From: Oerskovia merdavium
GTDB lineage: Bacteria > Actinomycetota > Actinomycetes > Actinomycetales > Cellulomonadaceae
Assembly (NCBI RefSeq): GCF_014836755.1
Contig: NZ_JACSQF010000024.1
Coordinates: 1-36,688, forward strand
Direction: 5' to 3'
Length of the DNA: 36,688 nt
Shown: positions 12,746 to 21,701 of the stretch, one piece after another
Position numbering within the stretch: the stretch's first letter is position 1
Layout of the letters: each line of letters opens with the position of its first letter
Notes under the pieces: model-generated
The model's input: only the letters and a program-made list of their open reading frames with translations
Databases searched by the model: none
Told to the model about the DNA's origin: nothing
Program-made: the position numbers and the translations under genes

Positions 12746-14716
12746 TCAGGCGACCACGCCCTCCACGTGCGCGGAGACCACGAGACCGTCCGGACGGGTG
12801 GTCCCGGTCGCGCCGTCGTGCGCGGCCCCGTCGCCGTCCGTCGCGAACTGCGTCCGGTACAGCTCCGCGTAGAGCCCGCCGTGCGCCAGGAGCTCGGAGT
12901 GGGTCCCGGTGCTCACGACGCGTCCCTGGTCGAGCACGACGATCATGTCCGCCTGGCGGACCGTCGAGAGCCGGTGCGCGATCACGAGCGAGGTGCGTCC
13001 CTGGAGCGCCGCGTCCAGGGCGAGCTGGACGGCGGCCTCGGACTCGGAGTCGAGGTGCGCGGTCGCCTCGTCGAGGACGACGAGCGAGGGTGCCTTGAGG
13101 AACAGCCGGGCGATGGCCAGGCGCTGACGCTCGCCACCCGAGAGACGGTAGCCGCGGTCCCCGACCACCGTCTCAAGGCCTGCGGGGAGCGACTCGACGA
13201 GGTCGGCGACGTGCGCCTGCCGCAGGGCGGTCCACAGCTCGGCGTCCGTGGCCGCGGGCTTCGCGTAGCGGAGGTTGCCGGCGATGGTGTCGTGGAACAG
13301 GTGCGCCTCCTGGGAGACGACCCCCACGGTGTCCTGGAGCGACCGCTGCGTCACGTCGCGCAGGTCGCGGCCCGCGATGCGCACGGAGCCACCCGTCGGG
13401 TCGTACATGCGCGTGACGAGCTGCGAGATCGTGGTCTTGCCCGCTCCCGAGGGTCCGACGATCGCGACGATGGCGCCCGCGGGCACGGCGAACGAGACCT
13501 CGGTGAGCGTGTCGGTCGTCGGGTCGGAGGACTCGGTCGCCACGGCCTCGAGCGACGCGAGCGAGACGTCCGCGGCGCCCGGGTAGCGGAAGGTGACGTG
13601 CTCGAGGGCGAGCGTCGCGCCGTGGTGAGCGACGTCGTCGGACAGGTCGCCGGCGTCCGGTGCGTCCGTGACGGACGGCTCGAGGTCGAGGACCTCGAGC
13701 ACCCGCTCGAAGCTGACGAGCGCGGTCATGACGTCCACCTGGACGTTGGACAGCGCGGTGAGCGGGCCGTACAGGCGAGCGAGGTAGGCGGTCAGCGCGA
13801 CGACCACGCCGACCGTGAGCGTCCCGCGGATGGCCATGAGGCCGCCGAGCCCGTAGACGATCGCGACGGCGACCGAGGCGACGGTCGTCAGCGCGACCCG
13901 GAAGACCGTCGCGTACATGGCGGAGGTCACGCCGATGTCGCGCACGCGTCCGGCCTGCTCGGCGTAGGTCGCGGACTCCTGCGCGGGGCGCCCGAAGATC
14001 TTCACGAGGTGGGCGCCTGCGACGTTGAAGCGTTCGTTCATCATCTGCGCGGCGTCGGCGTTGAGGGCGTAGCTCTCGCGCGTGATGCCCGCGAGCCGGC
14101 GGCCGACCCAGCGTGCGGGCAGCACGAACACGGGCAGGAGCGCGAGCGCGATGAGGGTGAGCTCCCACGACATGGAGAGCATCGCCGCGAGCACGAACAC
14201 CACGGTCAGCAGGTTGGAGAAGACGTTGGACAGCGTCGAGGTGAAGGCCTGCTGGGCTCCGAGGACGTCCCCGTTGAGCCGCTGGACGAGGGCGCCGGTG
14301 CGGGTGCGGCTGAAGAACGCGAGCGGCATGCGCTGGACGTGGTCGAACACCGCGGTCCGCAGGTCGAAGATGAGGCCTTCGCCCACGCGTGCCGAGTACC
14401 AGCGCTCACCGACGCTCAGGACCCCCGAGACCAGGGCGAGGAGTGCGACGACGAGGGCGATCCGCACGACCACGTCGACCCGGCCCGCCGTGATGCCGTC
14501 GTCGATGAGGGCCTTGAAGAGGAGCGGGGTCACGGCGCCGGCCGCGGCGTTGAGCGCGATGAGCACGAGGAACACGGCGAGCTGCGCCTTGTAGGGGCGC
14601 GCGAAGCCGAGGATCCGCCGGACGGTCCCGCGGTGCAGTCGTTGCTTGGTGATCGAGGAGTCCTGGCGGAAGGTGCGCATGCCGGAGCCGCCGCCGAAGG
14701 GAGAGGGGAAGGACAC
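12746..14716 (-). CDS. ABC exporter, fused membrane and ATPase domains
   Basis: This 656-residue protein is a type IV ABC half-transporter that would work as a dimer in the cytoplasmic membrane. Residues about 30-340 form a six-helix transmembrane domain (first helix AVFLVLIALNAAAGAVTPLL). The nucleotide-binding domain has Walker A GPSGAGKTT, Q-loop VSQEAHLFHDT, signature LSGGERQRLAIARL, Walker B LVVLDEATAHLD and switch histidine AHRLSTV. An insertion of about 22 residues (ADVSLASLEAVATESS and beyond) lies between RYPGA and the strand LTEVSF. The GTG at 14716 has GGAGG 5 bases upstream. A divergent MarR gene suggests a drug or toxic-metabolite export role, but the substrate is unknown. Confidence 0.92.
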   Translation of the reverse strand: MSFPSPFGGGSGMRTFRQDSSITKQRLHRGTVRRILGFARPYKAQLAVFLVLIALNAAAGAVTPLLFKALIDDGITAGRVDVVVRIALVVALLALVSGVLSVGERWYSARVGEGLIFDLRTAVFDHVQRMPLAFFSRTRTGALVQRLNGDVLGAQQAFTSTLSNVFSNLLTVVFVLAAMLSMSWELTLIALALLPVFVLPARWVGRRLAGITRESYALNADAAQMMNERFNVAGAHLVKIFGRPAQESATYAEQAGRVRDIGVTSAMYATVFRVALTTVASVAVAIVYGLGGLMAIRGTLTVGVVVALTAYLARLYGPLTALSNVQVDVMTALVSFERVLEVLDLEPSVTDAPDAGDLSDDVAHHGATLALEHVTFRYPGAADVSLASLEAVATESSDPTTDTLTEVSFAVPAGAIVAIVGPSGAGKTTISQLVTRMYDPTGGSVRIAGRDLRDVTQRSLQDTVGVVSQEAHLFHDTIAGNLRYAKPAATDAELWTALRQAHVADLVESLPAGLETVVGDRGYRLSGGERQRLAIARLFLKAPSLVVLDEATAHLDSESEAAVQLALDAALQGRTSLVIAHRLSTVRQADMIVVLDQGRVVSTGTHSELLAHGGLYAELYRTQFATDGDGAAHDGATGTTRPDGLVVSAHVEGVVA

Positions 14717-14766
14717 GTGGCCTCCAGAGGGTCGGAGGGGAGCGGCGGAGGAGGGGCCTCGACGCC

Positions 14767-14824
14767 GGTAGTGAGCCTACCTCACCATGAGTTGGTTCAC
14801 AATATCCTGTCCGGCGGCTAGTCT
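14767..14824. promoter_or_regulatory. marR / ABC exporter intergenic control region
   Basis: Two overlapping palindromes lie here: GGTAG-N5-CTACC (14767-14781) and GTGAG-N5-CTCAC (14771-14785). They are natural candidates for a MarR operator between the divergent genes. TAGTCT (14819-14824) is followed after 7 bp by the GTG of marR (leaderless), with TTCACA (14797-14802) as a possible -35. Confidence 0.5.
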
Positions 14825-14831
14825 CGTGCCT

Positions 14832-15296
14832 GTGACGACAGACTTCGACGCCGAGAACGCCGAGTTCCTCACCCTCCTGCACGCCGCGATGCGCAGCGTG
14901 CGCCGTGAGGCGGGGGAGCGGCTGGGGCGCGCCCGGACGACCCCGGGACAGTTCCGCATGCTGCGCGCGCTCGCGCACAGCGACGGTCCCCAGCGCCCCA
15001 GCGCCCTCGCGGGCATGCTCGACGTCGCTCCCCGCTCCGTGACGTCCAAGGTCGACGACGCCGAGGAGGCCGGCCTCGTGCGCCGCCTGCCCGACCCGAC
15101 CGACCGTCGCGCCACGCTCGTCGAGCTCACCGAGGCCGGGCGCGAGACGCTCGCGCAGGTCGCCGCCGAGCGCGAGACCAGCGCCGGCACCCTCCTGGCC
15201 CGCCTCGACGAGGCGGACCGGCACGAGCTCCTGCGTCTGCTGCGCGCGGTGGCCGGGGACCGGGCCGAGGCCCCAGGGCGTGCGCACCGGCCATGA
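14832..15296 (+). CDS. MarR-family transcriptional regulator
   Basis: This 154-residue protein has the winged-helix fold of MarR repressors: a dimerising N-terminal helix (LLHAAMRSVRREAGERLG), a recognition region around SALAGMLDVAPRSVTSKVDDAEEAG, and the wing VRRLPDPTDRRATLVELTEAG, whose DxR motif is the family hallmark. The GTG at 14832 is preferred over the ATG at 14787 because -10 TAGTCT lies 7 bp upstream, making the longer N-terminus promoter sequence. It diverges from the ABC exporter gene, with overlapping palindromes between, the classic layout of a MarR repressor controlling an exporter. The ligand is unknown. Confidence 0.88.
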   Translation: MTTDFDAENAEFLTLLHAAMRSVRREAGERLGRARTTPGQFRMLRALAHSDGPQRPSALAGMLDVAPRSVTSKVDDAEEAGLVRRLPDPTDRRATLVELTEAGRETLAQVAAERETSAGTLLARLDEADRHELLRLLRAVAGDRAEAPGRAHRP

Positions 15297-15300
15297 CTGG

Positions 15301-15312
15301 CAGGATGGACCC
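15301..15312 (+). promoter_or_regulatory. Possible leaderless promoter of coaE
   Basis: CAGGAT (15301-15306) is followed after 6 bp by the ATG at 15313. The first base departs from TAnnnT, so this is a weaker example. Confidence 0.35.
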
Positions 15313-15930
15313 ATGTTTCGCGTAGGCCTGACCGGCGGGATCGCAGCAGGGAAGTCCGTGGCTCTCGACCGCTTCGCCGAGCTCGGGGCGTGCGTCATCG
15401 ACTCCGACGTGCTCGCGCGCGACGCGGTCGCGCCCGGGACCGTGGGCCTCGCCGAGGTCGTCGAGGCGTTCGGCGAGTCCGTGCTCGCGCCCGACGGCAC
15501 GCTCGACCGTGCTCGCCTGGGCACCGTCGTCTTCAGCGACGACGAGGCGAGGCGCCGGCTCAACGCGATCGTGCACCCCGAGGTGCGCCGTCTGTCGGCC
15601 GAGCGCGAGGCGCTCGTCGCCGCGCGCGACCCGCGCGCCGTCGTCGTGCACGCGATCCCCCTGCTCGTCGAGACCGGGCAGGCCGACTCGTTCCACCTCG
15701 TCGCCGTCGTCGTGGCCCCCGAGGACGTGCGCGTCCGGCGCCTCGTCGAGTCGCGCGGCATGAGCGAGGACGAGGCGCGCGCGCGCATCGCCGCGCAGGC
15801 CACCGACGAGGAACGGCTCGCCGCGGCCGACGTGACGCTCGACGGCAGCGGTGCGCCCGAGGCGCTGCGCGCCGAGGTCGACGCGCTCTGGGAGCGCATC
15901 GTCCAGGAGACGGCCGAGGAGCTCGCGTGA
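15313..15930 (+). CDS. coaE: Dephospho-CoA kinase
   Basis: CoaE phosphorylates the 3'-hydroxyl of dephospho-CoA with ATP, the last step of CoA synthesis. The 205-residue protein opens directly with the P-loop, VGLTGGIAAGKS (Lys14), then shows CVIDSDVLARDAV (substrate-binding aspartates), the lid-region sequence RLNAIVHPEVRRL and a C-terminal helix WERIVQETAEELA. Length is normal for the short actinobacterial form without an added domain. ATG 15313 places the P-loop at residues 8-15 as in the family. Its stop overlaps the GTG of pcp by four bases (GTGA), so the two are co-translated. In many actinobacteria coaE directly follows rpsA; here a Nudix gene, an exporter and marR lie between. Confidence 0.95.
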   Translation: MFRVGLTGGIAAGKSVALDRFAELGACVIDSDVLARDAVAPGTVGLAEVVEAFGESVLAPDGTLDRARLGTVVFSDDEARRRLNAIVHPEVRRLSAEREALVAARDPRAVVVHAIPLLVETGQADSFHLVAVVVAPEDVRVRRLVESRGMSEDEARARIAAQATDEERLAAADVTLDGSGAPEALRAEVDALWERIVQETAEELA

Positions 15931-16562
15931 CCGTCCTGCTCTCGGGCTTCGAGCCGTTCGACGGCGCGACGACCAACCCTTCGTGGCTGGCCGTGAGCGC
16001 GCTGCGCGACGCCTGGACCGGTGACGAGCCTCTCGTCGCGGTCAAGCTGCCCTGCACGTTCGACGGGGCGTGGCCCGCGCTCCGGGCAGCGATCGAGCGG
16101 CACGAGCCGCGGGTCGTGATCGCGGTCGGGCTCGCGGGTGGAACCACCGCGGTCCGCCTCGAACGCGTCGCCATCAACGTGATCGACGCGCGGATCCCCG
16201 ACAACGCGGGCTCCGCTCCGGTGGACGTACCGGTCGTCGCGGACGGACCCGCGGCCTGGTTCACGGGGCTCCCGCTCAAGCCGAGCCTGGTCGCGGTCCG
16301 CGAGGCCGGTGTCCCGGTCGCGGTCTCCAGCACCGCGGGCACGTACGTGTGCAACGCGACGTTCTATGCGCTCATGCAAGGGGTGTCCGGACAGGAGGGG
16401 GTGCGTGCGGGGTTCGTCCACGTGCCCGACGTCGAGTCCCTGCCGCTCGCCGCGACCGTCGAGGCCCTGCGGGTCGTCGTCGAGACGGCCTGCGCGGACC
16501 TCGACGGGGCGCTCGGAGCGGGCGGCGACGCGGCACGCGTCTCGGCGGGCGCCGAGCACTGA
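15927..16562 (+). CDS. pcp: Pyroglutamyl-peptidase I
   Basis: It removes N-terminal pyroglutamate from peptides in the cytoplasm. The 211-residue protein has the C15 peptidase pattern: VLLSGFEPFDGATTNPSW at the N-terminus, catalytic Glu79 in RLERVAINV, nucleophile Cys142 in STAGTYVCNATFY, and His165 in AGFVHVP. Length is typical (about 210-215). The GTG start overlaps the coaE stop (GTGA), giving translational coupling. A perfect 17-bp hairpin follows and faces the convergent surface-protein gene. Confidence 0.95.
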   Translation: MTVLLSGFEPFDGATTNPSWLAVSALRDAWTGDEPLVAVKLPCTFDGAWPALRAAIERHEPRVVIAVGLAGGTTAVRLERVAINVIDARIPDNAGSAPVDVPVVADGPAAWFTGLPLKPSLVAVREAGVPVAVSSTAGTYVCNATFYALMQGVSGQEGVRAGFVHVPDVESLPLAATVEALRVVVETACADLDGALGAGGDAARVSAGAEH

Positions 16563-16605
16563 CGGCACCGGGCGCCCGTGTCGTCGAGCTCGGGGGCGGA
16601 CGGGC

Positions 16606-16645
16606 ACGCCACGGGCCCCAGGATGATCCCTGGGGCCCGTGGCGT
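16606..16645. terminator. Bidirectional terminator between pcp and the surface-protein gene
   Basis: The arms 16606-16622 and 16629-16645 are perfect 17-bp complements (ACGCCACGGGCCCCAGG in the first arm) around a 6-nt loop. The genes on either side converge, so it can stop both. Confidence 0.9.
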
Positions 16646-16672
16646 GTCAGGTGTCCTTCGGAAGTACGGTGC

Positions 16673-18073
16673 TCAGCTCGTGGCGCGGCGCCGAGCCAAC
16701 ACGACGAGACCCGCGCCGGCGCCCAGGAGCACGACGGAGATCAGGACGACGAGGGCCGTACGCGCCCCCGTGCTCGCGAGCCCGCGCTCGTCCTCGGCCG
16801 AGGGGGAGGGAGTCGAGGACCGGTCGGACGGCGTCGCGGTGCTGTCGGCAGGCGGTGTGGTGGCCGGGGGAGAGGCCTTCTCGGTAGGCGTCGTGGTCTC
16901 GTCCGTGGGTGGAGTGCTCTCGCGAGGCGCGGGCTCCTCGGGAACGTCCTTGTCGACCGGCGGGGTGGTCGACGTCGGAGGGACGACGAGAGGCGTGGAG
17001 GGCTCGGGGTCGCAACCGAGCGACGTCAGGCCGATCCACGGGTAGTTGTGGTGCTCGAGCCCGCTGCCGCCGTTCCCACCGAACGTCAGGTCGCCGCCGA
17101 CCCAGAGCCTGCCGTTGGTGCTGGTGCTCTGGACGACCTTGACCGAGGGCTCCGGGGCGAGGATCGATCCGACGGTCTGGCTGTTGCCCGAGAGGGTGAG
17201 CGAAGTGGCGTCGGGGAAGTTCCACAGGATCCGGGGCGCCCACGTCCCCAGGGCGGTGAACGTGTCGATCCGCTGGCCGATCGACTCCGCTGCGGTGTGG
17301 ACCATCGTGAAGTCGACCGTGCTGCCCGAGACGTTGACGACGATCGGGGCCGAGGTGCCGACGTTCGCGAAGACGAGCGTGCCGTTCGTCTTCTTGAGCT
17401 CCTGGGCCGTCAGGGAGAAGACCTGCGGGGCGCTGGTCCCGTCGCCCGTGAGCGACGCGAACCCGCCGGTCGTGCCGAGCGAGCCCGTCGCGGTGAGCGC
17501 GGCGAGGTCGGCGGAGGCCGTCCTGAGGAGGGTGCTGGCGGCCTTGGCGCTCGAGGCGGGTGCGGAGCTGTCGGGCTTCCGGACGCCGCCGTTGAGCTCC
17601 ATGGCCCCGCTGATCGAGCCCGTGGCCGCCACGTTGCCACCCTGGGCGATCCCGTGCCCGACGTCGATGCGTCCGTTCGAGACGGAGACGCCGCCGTCCG
17701 CGACCAGCATGTCGCTCCCGCCGGGCGGGACGATCTGGGACCCGCCGCCGGCGCGGCCGAAGTTCATCAGGCCACCCGTCGCGATGTCGATGCTGCCTCC
17801 GGCCAGGAGGACCCCCTCCGACTCGGCGGCGCCGGGCCGGGCGGCGTAGTCGCCCCCGACGAAGACTGCGACGCCCGCGTCGGTGAAGGCGGGGCCGCCG
17901 GTCGAGATCCCTGGCAGGGTGCTCGACGGCGTGCACACGGGGGTGGCGGCCAGGGGCGAGGCGACCGCAGCCGGAGCGCCGGCGAGACCGACCAGTCCGG
18001 TGGTCAGCGCGCCGGTGACGAGCGCGCCGAGAAGGGAACGCCGGGGTGTCCGGCGCGTCGTGCTGAGGAACAT
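16673..18073 (-). CDS. Secreted, cell-wall-anchored protein with a choice-of-anchor A domain
   Basis: The 466-residue protein has a twin-arginine-containing signal region ([27 protein letters not shown]) with probable cleavage after AVAS. Residues about 40-350 form a glycine-rich beta domain of the choice-of-anchor A type, recognisable by [26 protein letters not shown] and the end HHNYPWIG. A proline/threonine/serine-rich wall-spanning stretch of about 85 residues follows, then LASTG, a hydrophobic helix and the tail RRRATS. LAxTG is the motif class used by sortase E in actinobacteria. The ATG at 18073 has GGAG about 8 bases upstream. Domains of this type are often found on adhesins; the ligand is not known. 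Confidence 0.85.
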   Translation of the reverse strand: MFLSTTRRTPRRSLLGALVTGALTTGLVGLAGAPAAVASPLAATPVCTPSSTLPGISTGGPAFTDAGVAVFVGGDYAARPGAAESEGVLLAGGSIDIATGGLMNFGRAGGGSQIVPPGGSDMLVADGGVSVSNGRIDVGHGIAQGGNVAATGSISGAMELNGGVRKPDSSAPASSAKAASTLLRTASADLAALTATGSLGTTGGFASLTGDGTSAPQVFSLTAQELKKTNGTLVFANVGTSAPIVVNVSGSTVDFTMVHTAAESIGQRIDTFTALGTWAPRILWNFPDATSLTLSGNSQTVGSILAPEPSVKVVQSTSTNGRLWVGGDLTFGGNGGSGLEHHNYPWIGLTSLGCDPEPSTPLVVPPTSTTPPVDKDVPEEPAPRESTPPTDETTTPTEKASPPATTPPADSTATPSDRSSTPSPSAEDERGLASTGARTALVVLISVVLLGAGAGLVVLARRRATS

Positions 18074-18283
18074 CGATGTCTCCGGGAGGGGGTCGTGGAC
18101 GCGAAAGTAAGTTCTGTGTACAAATCCGGGCCAGATGTATCCATCGACGTCTGTTTTGTCGGGGATCGCACGGGATGGCAAGGATTACGGGCACACTAGG
18201 GCGCTCCTTCGCGACACGCCAAATTTTCGGCCGGGTGAATGTCGCCCCGCCGTGCGAGGGGCGTGAGAGGGCTGCTGGGCCGA

Positions 18284-18306
18284 GTGTCGGTGGTTCGCCG
18301 TACCGT
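18284..18306 (+). promoter_or_regulatory. PafBC-type DNA-damage promoter of uvrB
   Basis: GTGTCGGTG (18284-18292) matches TTGTCRGTG at 8 of 9 positions. After exactly 8 bp comes TACCGT (18301-18306), and 6 bp later the ATG of uvrB. This is the best box of the four in this window. Confidence 0.72.
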
Positions 18307-18312
18307 GGACTC

Positions 18313-20409
18313 ATGCGACCTGTCACCGATCTCCAGCGCACCGTCGCCCCCTTCGAGGTCATCTCCGACTACACGCCCTCGGGCGACCAGCCGACGGCCA
18401 TCGCCGAGCTCTCCGAGCGGTTGCGGGCGGGGGAGAAGGACGTGGTGCTGCTCGGCGCGACCGGGACCGGCAAGTCCGCGACGACCGCCTGGCTGATCGA
18501 GGAGCTGCAGCGGCCCACGCTGGTCATGGCACCGAACAAGACGCTGGCCGCCCAGCTGGCGACCGAGTTCCGTGAGCTGCTGCCCAACAACGCGGTCGAG
18601 TACTTCGTCTCGTACTACGACTACTACCAGCCCGAGGCGTACATCGCCCAGACGGACACCTACATCGAGAAGGACTCGTCGATCAACGACGAGGTCGAAC
18701 GCCTGCGGCACTCCGCGACCTCGTCGCTGCTGACGCGCCGTGACGTCGTCGTCGTGGCGTCGGTGTCGTGCATCTACGGACTGGGCACCCCGCAGGAGTA
18801 CGTCGACCGCATGGTCCGTCTCGACGTCGGAGACCAGGTCGAGCGGGACGTGATGCTCCGCCAGTTCGTCACCATGCAGTACACGCGCAACGACATGGCG
18901 TTCACGCGTGGCACGTTCCGCGTGCGGGGCGACACGGTCGAGATCATCCCCGTGTACGAGGAGCTCGCGATCCGTATCGAGTTCTTCGGTGACGAGATCG
19001 AGGCCATCCACCTGCTGCACCCGCTCACGGGGGAGGTCGTGCGGTCGGAGACGAGCGTCAACCTGTTCCCCGCGACGCACTACGTCGCCGGCCCGGAGCG
19101 CATGGAGCGGGCGATCACCTCGATCGAGGCCGAGCTCGAGCAGCGGCTGGCCGAGCTCGAGCGGCAGAACAAGCTGCTCGAGGCCCAGCGCCTGCGCATG
19201 CGCACCACGTACGACATCGAGATGATGCGCCAGATCGGGTCGTGCTCCGGGATCGAGAACTACTCGCGGCACATCGACGGCCGTGAGGCCGGCACGGCCC
19301 CGCACACGCTCCTCGACTACTTCCCCGAGGACTTCCTCCTCGTGATCGACGAGTCGCACGTGACGGTGCCCCAGATCGGGGCCATGTTCGAGGGGGACAT
19401 GTCGCGCAAGCGCAACCTCGTCGACCACGGGTTCCGTCTGCCGAGCGCCATGGACAACAGGCCCTTGCGCTGGGAGGAGTTCGTCGAGCGGATCGGGCAG
19501 ACGGTCTACCTGTCGGCGACGCCCGGGAAGTACGAGCTCTCGATGTCGGACGGGGTCGTCGAGCAGATCATCCGTCCCACGGGACTCGTCGACCCGGAGA
19601 TCGTGGTCAAGCCGACCACGGGCCAGATCGACGACCTGCTCCACGAGATCCGTGAACGGGTCGAGCGCAACGAGCGGGTCCTGGTCACGACGCTCACCAA
19701 GAAGATGTCCGAGGACCTCACGGACTACTTCCTGGAGCGGGACGTGCGTGTCCGCTACCTGCACTCGGAGGTGGACACGCTGCGCCGTGTCGAGCTGCTC
19801 CGCGAGCTCCGCCTGGGTGAGTACGACGTCCTGGTCGGCATCAACCTGCTCCGCGAGGGGTTGGACCTCCCGGAGGTCTCGCTCGTCGCGATCCTGGACG
19901 CCGACAAGGAGGGCTTCCTGCGGTCGGGGACGTCGCTCATCCAGACGATCGGGCGTGCGGCCCGCAACGTCTCGGGCCAGGTGCACATGTACGCGGACAA
20001 GATCACCCCGGCCATGGCGCAGGCGATCGAGGAGACCACCCGACGCCGCGAGAAGCAGGTGGCCTACAACCTGGAGCACGGGGTGGACCCCACCCCGCTG
20101 CGCAAGAAGATCGCCGACGTCACGGACATGCTCGCGCGCGAGGACATCGACACGCAGGAGCTCCTCGCGGGTGGCTACCGGCAGCCGGGCAAGGGCAAGG
20201 CCCCCGTGCCGGCAGGGGGCAAGGCGGGTGCGGCCACCAACCGGCTCGCCGGGGTCGCCGCGGGCGAGCTCGCCGACCTGATCCAGGAGCTGAGCGACCA
20301 GATGCACGGAGCGGCGGCCGAGCTCCAGTTCGAGCTCGCCGCCCGGCTGCGCGACGAGATCTCCGGCCTCAAGAAGGAGCTGCGCCAGATGCACTCCGCG
20401 ACCGCCTGA
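18313..20409 (+). CDS. uvrB: Excinuclease ABC subunit B
   Basis: UvrB verifies DNA damage after UvrA loading and recruits UvrC in nucleotide excision repair. The 698-residue protein has Walker A GATGTGKS (48-55), the damage-probing beta-hairpin with [11 protein letters not shown], the Walker B/DEAH-like box [13 protein letters not shown], late helicase motifs ([17 protein letters not shown] and QTIGRAARN), and a C-terminal UVR domain ([19 protein letters not shown]) that contacts UvrC. A glycine/alanine/lysine-rich linker of about 30 residues precedes the UVR domain. The ATG at 18313 is set by the -10 TACCGT 6 bp upstream, predicting a leaderless mRNA. The promoter carries the PafBC-type box shared with polA, uvrA and uvrC. 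Confidence 0.97.
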   Translation: MRPVTDLQRTVAPFEVISDYTPSGDQPTAIAELSERLRAGEKDVVLLGATGTGKSATTAWLIEELQRPTLVMAPNKTLAAQLATEFRELLPNNAVEYFVSYYDYYQPEAYIAQTDTYIEKDSSINDEVERLRHSATSSLLTRRDVVVVASVSCIYGLGTPQEYVDRMVRLDVGDQVERDVMLRQFVTMQYTRNDMAFTRGTFRVRGDTVEIIPVYEELAIRIEFFGDEIEAIHLLHPLTGEVVRSETSVNLFPATHYVAGPERMERAITSIEAELEQRLAELERQNKLLEAQRLRMRTTYDIEMMRQIGSCSGIENYSRHIDGREAGTAPHTLLDYFPEDFLLVIDESHVTVPQIGAMFEGDMSRKRNLVDHGFRLPSAMDNRPLRWEEFVERIGQTVYLSATPGKYELSMSDGVVEQIIRPTGLVDPEIVVKPTTGQIDDLLHEIRERVERNERVLVTTLTKKMSEDLTDYFLERDVRVRYLHSEVDTLRRVELLRELRLGEYDVLVGINLLREGLDLPEVSLVAILDADKEGFLRSGTSLIQTIGRAARNVSGQVHMYADKITPAMAQAIEETTRRREKQVAYNLEHGVDPTPLRKKIADVTDMLAREDIDTQELLAGGYRQPGKGKAPVPAGGKAGAATNRLAGVAAGELADLIQELSDQMHGAAAELQFELAARLRDEISGLKKELRQMHSATA

Positions 20410-20513
20410 CCGGTTCCGCGGGCCGGCCCCGGGTGCGGCGGGTCGGTCTGCGGGATGATCCGGCTGCCCGTGACGGTTGTGGAAGGCGTGGGCGACTCGC
20501 GGTGGCGATGGCC

Positions 20514-20519
20514 TATGCT
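20514..20519 (+). promoter_or_regulatory. -10 of the terC operon
   Basis: TATGCT (20514-20519) would start transcription near 20526, exactly where the riboswitch P1 stem begins. No clear -35 is visible. Confidence 0.5.
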
Positions 20520-20525
20520 TGCTCG

Positions 20526-20685
20526 GTTGAAGGGGAGTATTCCCGAACACGGTGATGTCGTCATCACGGTCGACGCAATCGTCGGCCCGGTGTCACCGGT
20601 CCAGCACGGCCACCCCTCGCGACCGCCCTCGGGCAGGTCGGTGGCCAGACGTGGGCGGAAGAGACCTTCGGTACTCAGTGCTACG
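20526..20685 (+). ncRNA. yybP-ykoY (manganese) riboswitch
   Basis: The leader shows the two conserved ends of this class: GGGGAGTA (20532-20539) near the 5' end and GAGACCTTCGG (20661-20671) near the 3' end. A closing P1 stem, GTTGAAG with CTTCGGT, forms between 20526-20532 and 20666-20672, with wobble pairs. Between them lie a GTGATG-TCGT-CATCAC hairpin (20552-20567) and a CCGGTG/CACCGG palindrome (20587-20599). A ribosome site GGAGG (20690-20694) follows closely, so control may act on translation. In other bacteria this riboswitch senses Mn2+ and switches on TerC-family or MntP exporters, which matches the two terC genes downstream. No covariance search was run. Confidence 0.82.
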
Positions 20686-20702
20686 TACCGGAGGTATGTG
20701 TG

Positions 20703-21701
20703 ATGGATGTTCCTGTCTGGATGTGGGTCGCGACGGTCGGCGTGATCGTCGCGATGCTGGCCTTCGACTTCGTGGGTCACGTCCGCACCCCGCACGCCCC
20801 GACCCTCAAGGAAGCCTCGTGGTGGTCGGCCGGCTACGTCGGTATCGCGATCCTCTTCGGTGTCGGGATCTGGGCCTACTTCGGCTCGGTCTACGGCGGC
20901 GAGTACTTCGCCGGGTACATCACCGAGAAGAGCCTGTCGGTCGACAACCTCTTCGTGTTCGTCCTCATCATGACGAGCTTCCGGGTGCCCAGGCTGTACC
21001 AGCAGAAGGTCCTGCTGATCGGCATCACCATCGCCCTGGTCCTGCGCACGATCTTCATCTTCCTGGGCGCCGCGCTCATCGAGAACTTCAGCTGGGTCTT
21101 CTACATCTTCGGCGCCTTCCTCATCTACACGGCCTACGCGCAGATCAAGAGCGCGCGGTCGCACGAGGAGGAGGAGTACAAGGAGAACGCGGTCCTGCGC
21201 CTCACGCGCCGCATCTTCCCGACGACGGACGCGTACGTCGAGGACAAGATGTTCACGACGATCTCCGGCAAGCGCTACATCACCCCCATGCTCATCGTGA
21301 TGATCGCGATCGGCAGCGCCGACCTCCTGTTCGCGGTCGACTCGATCCCCGCGATCTTCGGCCTGACGCAGGAGACCTTCCTGGTCTTCGCGGCCAACGC
21401 GTTCTCGCTCCTGGGCCTGCGCCAGCTCTACTTCCTCATCGACGGTCTGCTCGACCGTCTCGTCTACCTCGCGTGGGGCCTGGCGGCGATCCTCGGCTTC
21501 ATCGGGATCAAGCTCCTCATCCACGCGATGCACACCAACGAGATCCCGTTCATCAACGGCGGTGAGCACATCACCTTCGTGCCGGAGATCTCGACCGCCG
21601 TCTCGCTCGGCTTCATCGTGGTGACCCTCGCGATCACGACGGTCGCGAGCCTCGCGAAGGACCGTAGCGACCGTCGTCGCCTGGAGAAGGAAACCTACTG
21701 A
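20703..21701 (+). CDS. terC: TerC-family membrane protein (probable Mn exporter), first copy
   Basis: TerC proteins are membrane exporters; several export manganese and load exported metalloproteins. The 332-residue protein has about eight or nine hydrophobic segments. It carries the two signature acidic motifs, EKSLSVDNLFVFVLIM and FAVDSIPAIFGLTQ, whose aspartates are thought to coordinate metal. The ATG at 20703 has GGAGG 8 bases upstream; the overlapping GTG at 20700 is possible. Its stop overlaps the start of the second copy by one base (TGATG). The yybP-ykoY riboswitch upstream argues for manganese rather than tellurite, despite the family name. Confidence 0.9.
   Translation: MDVPVWMWVATVGVIVAMLAFDFVGHVRTPHAPTLKEASWWSAGYVGIAILFGVGIWAYFGSVYGGEYFAGYITEKSLSVDNLFVFVLIMTSFRVPRLYQQKVLLIGITIALVLRTIFIFLGAALIENFSWVFYIFGAFLIYTAYAQIKSARSHEEEEYKENAVLRLTRRIFPTTDAYVEDKMFTTISGKRYITPMLIVMIAIGSADLLFAVDSIPAIFGLTQETFLVFAANAFSLLGLRQLYFLIDGLLDRLVYLAWGLAAILGFIGIKLLIHAMHTNEIPFINGGEHITFVPEISTAVSLGFIVVTLAITTVASLAKDRSDRRRLEKETY

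Noticed and set aside
12560-14821. Long plus-strand frame opposite the ABC exporter gene
   Set aside because: It is a shadow of the exporter gene; the minus-strand product has all ABC motifs and a good ribosome site.
18100-18240. Possible riboswitch between the surface-protein gene and uvrB
   Set aside because: The region is AT-richer and includes A- and T-runs, but I could not find the conserved core of any known class or convincing paired helices.
18196-20550. Very long open frame on the minus strand across uvrB (about 780 codons)
   Set aside because: It is the antisense of uvrB, made open by high GC at third codon positions. Its translation is low-complexity Asp/Arg/Leu/Val with no family motif. 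Similar antisense frames over uvrA, uvrC, polA, rpsA and the terC genes were rejected for the same reason.
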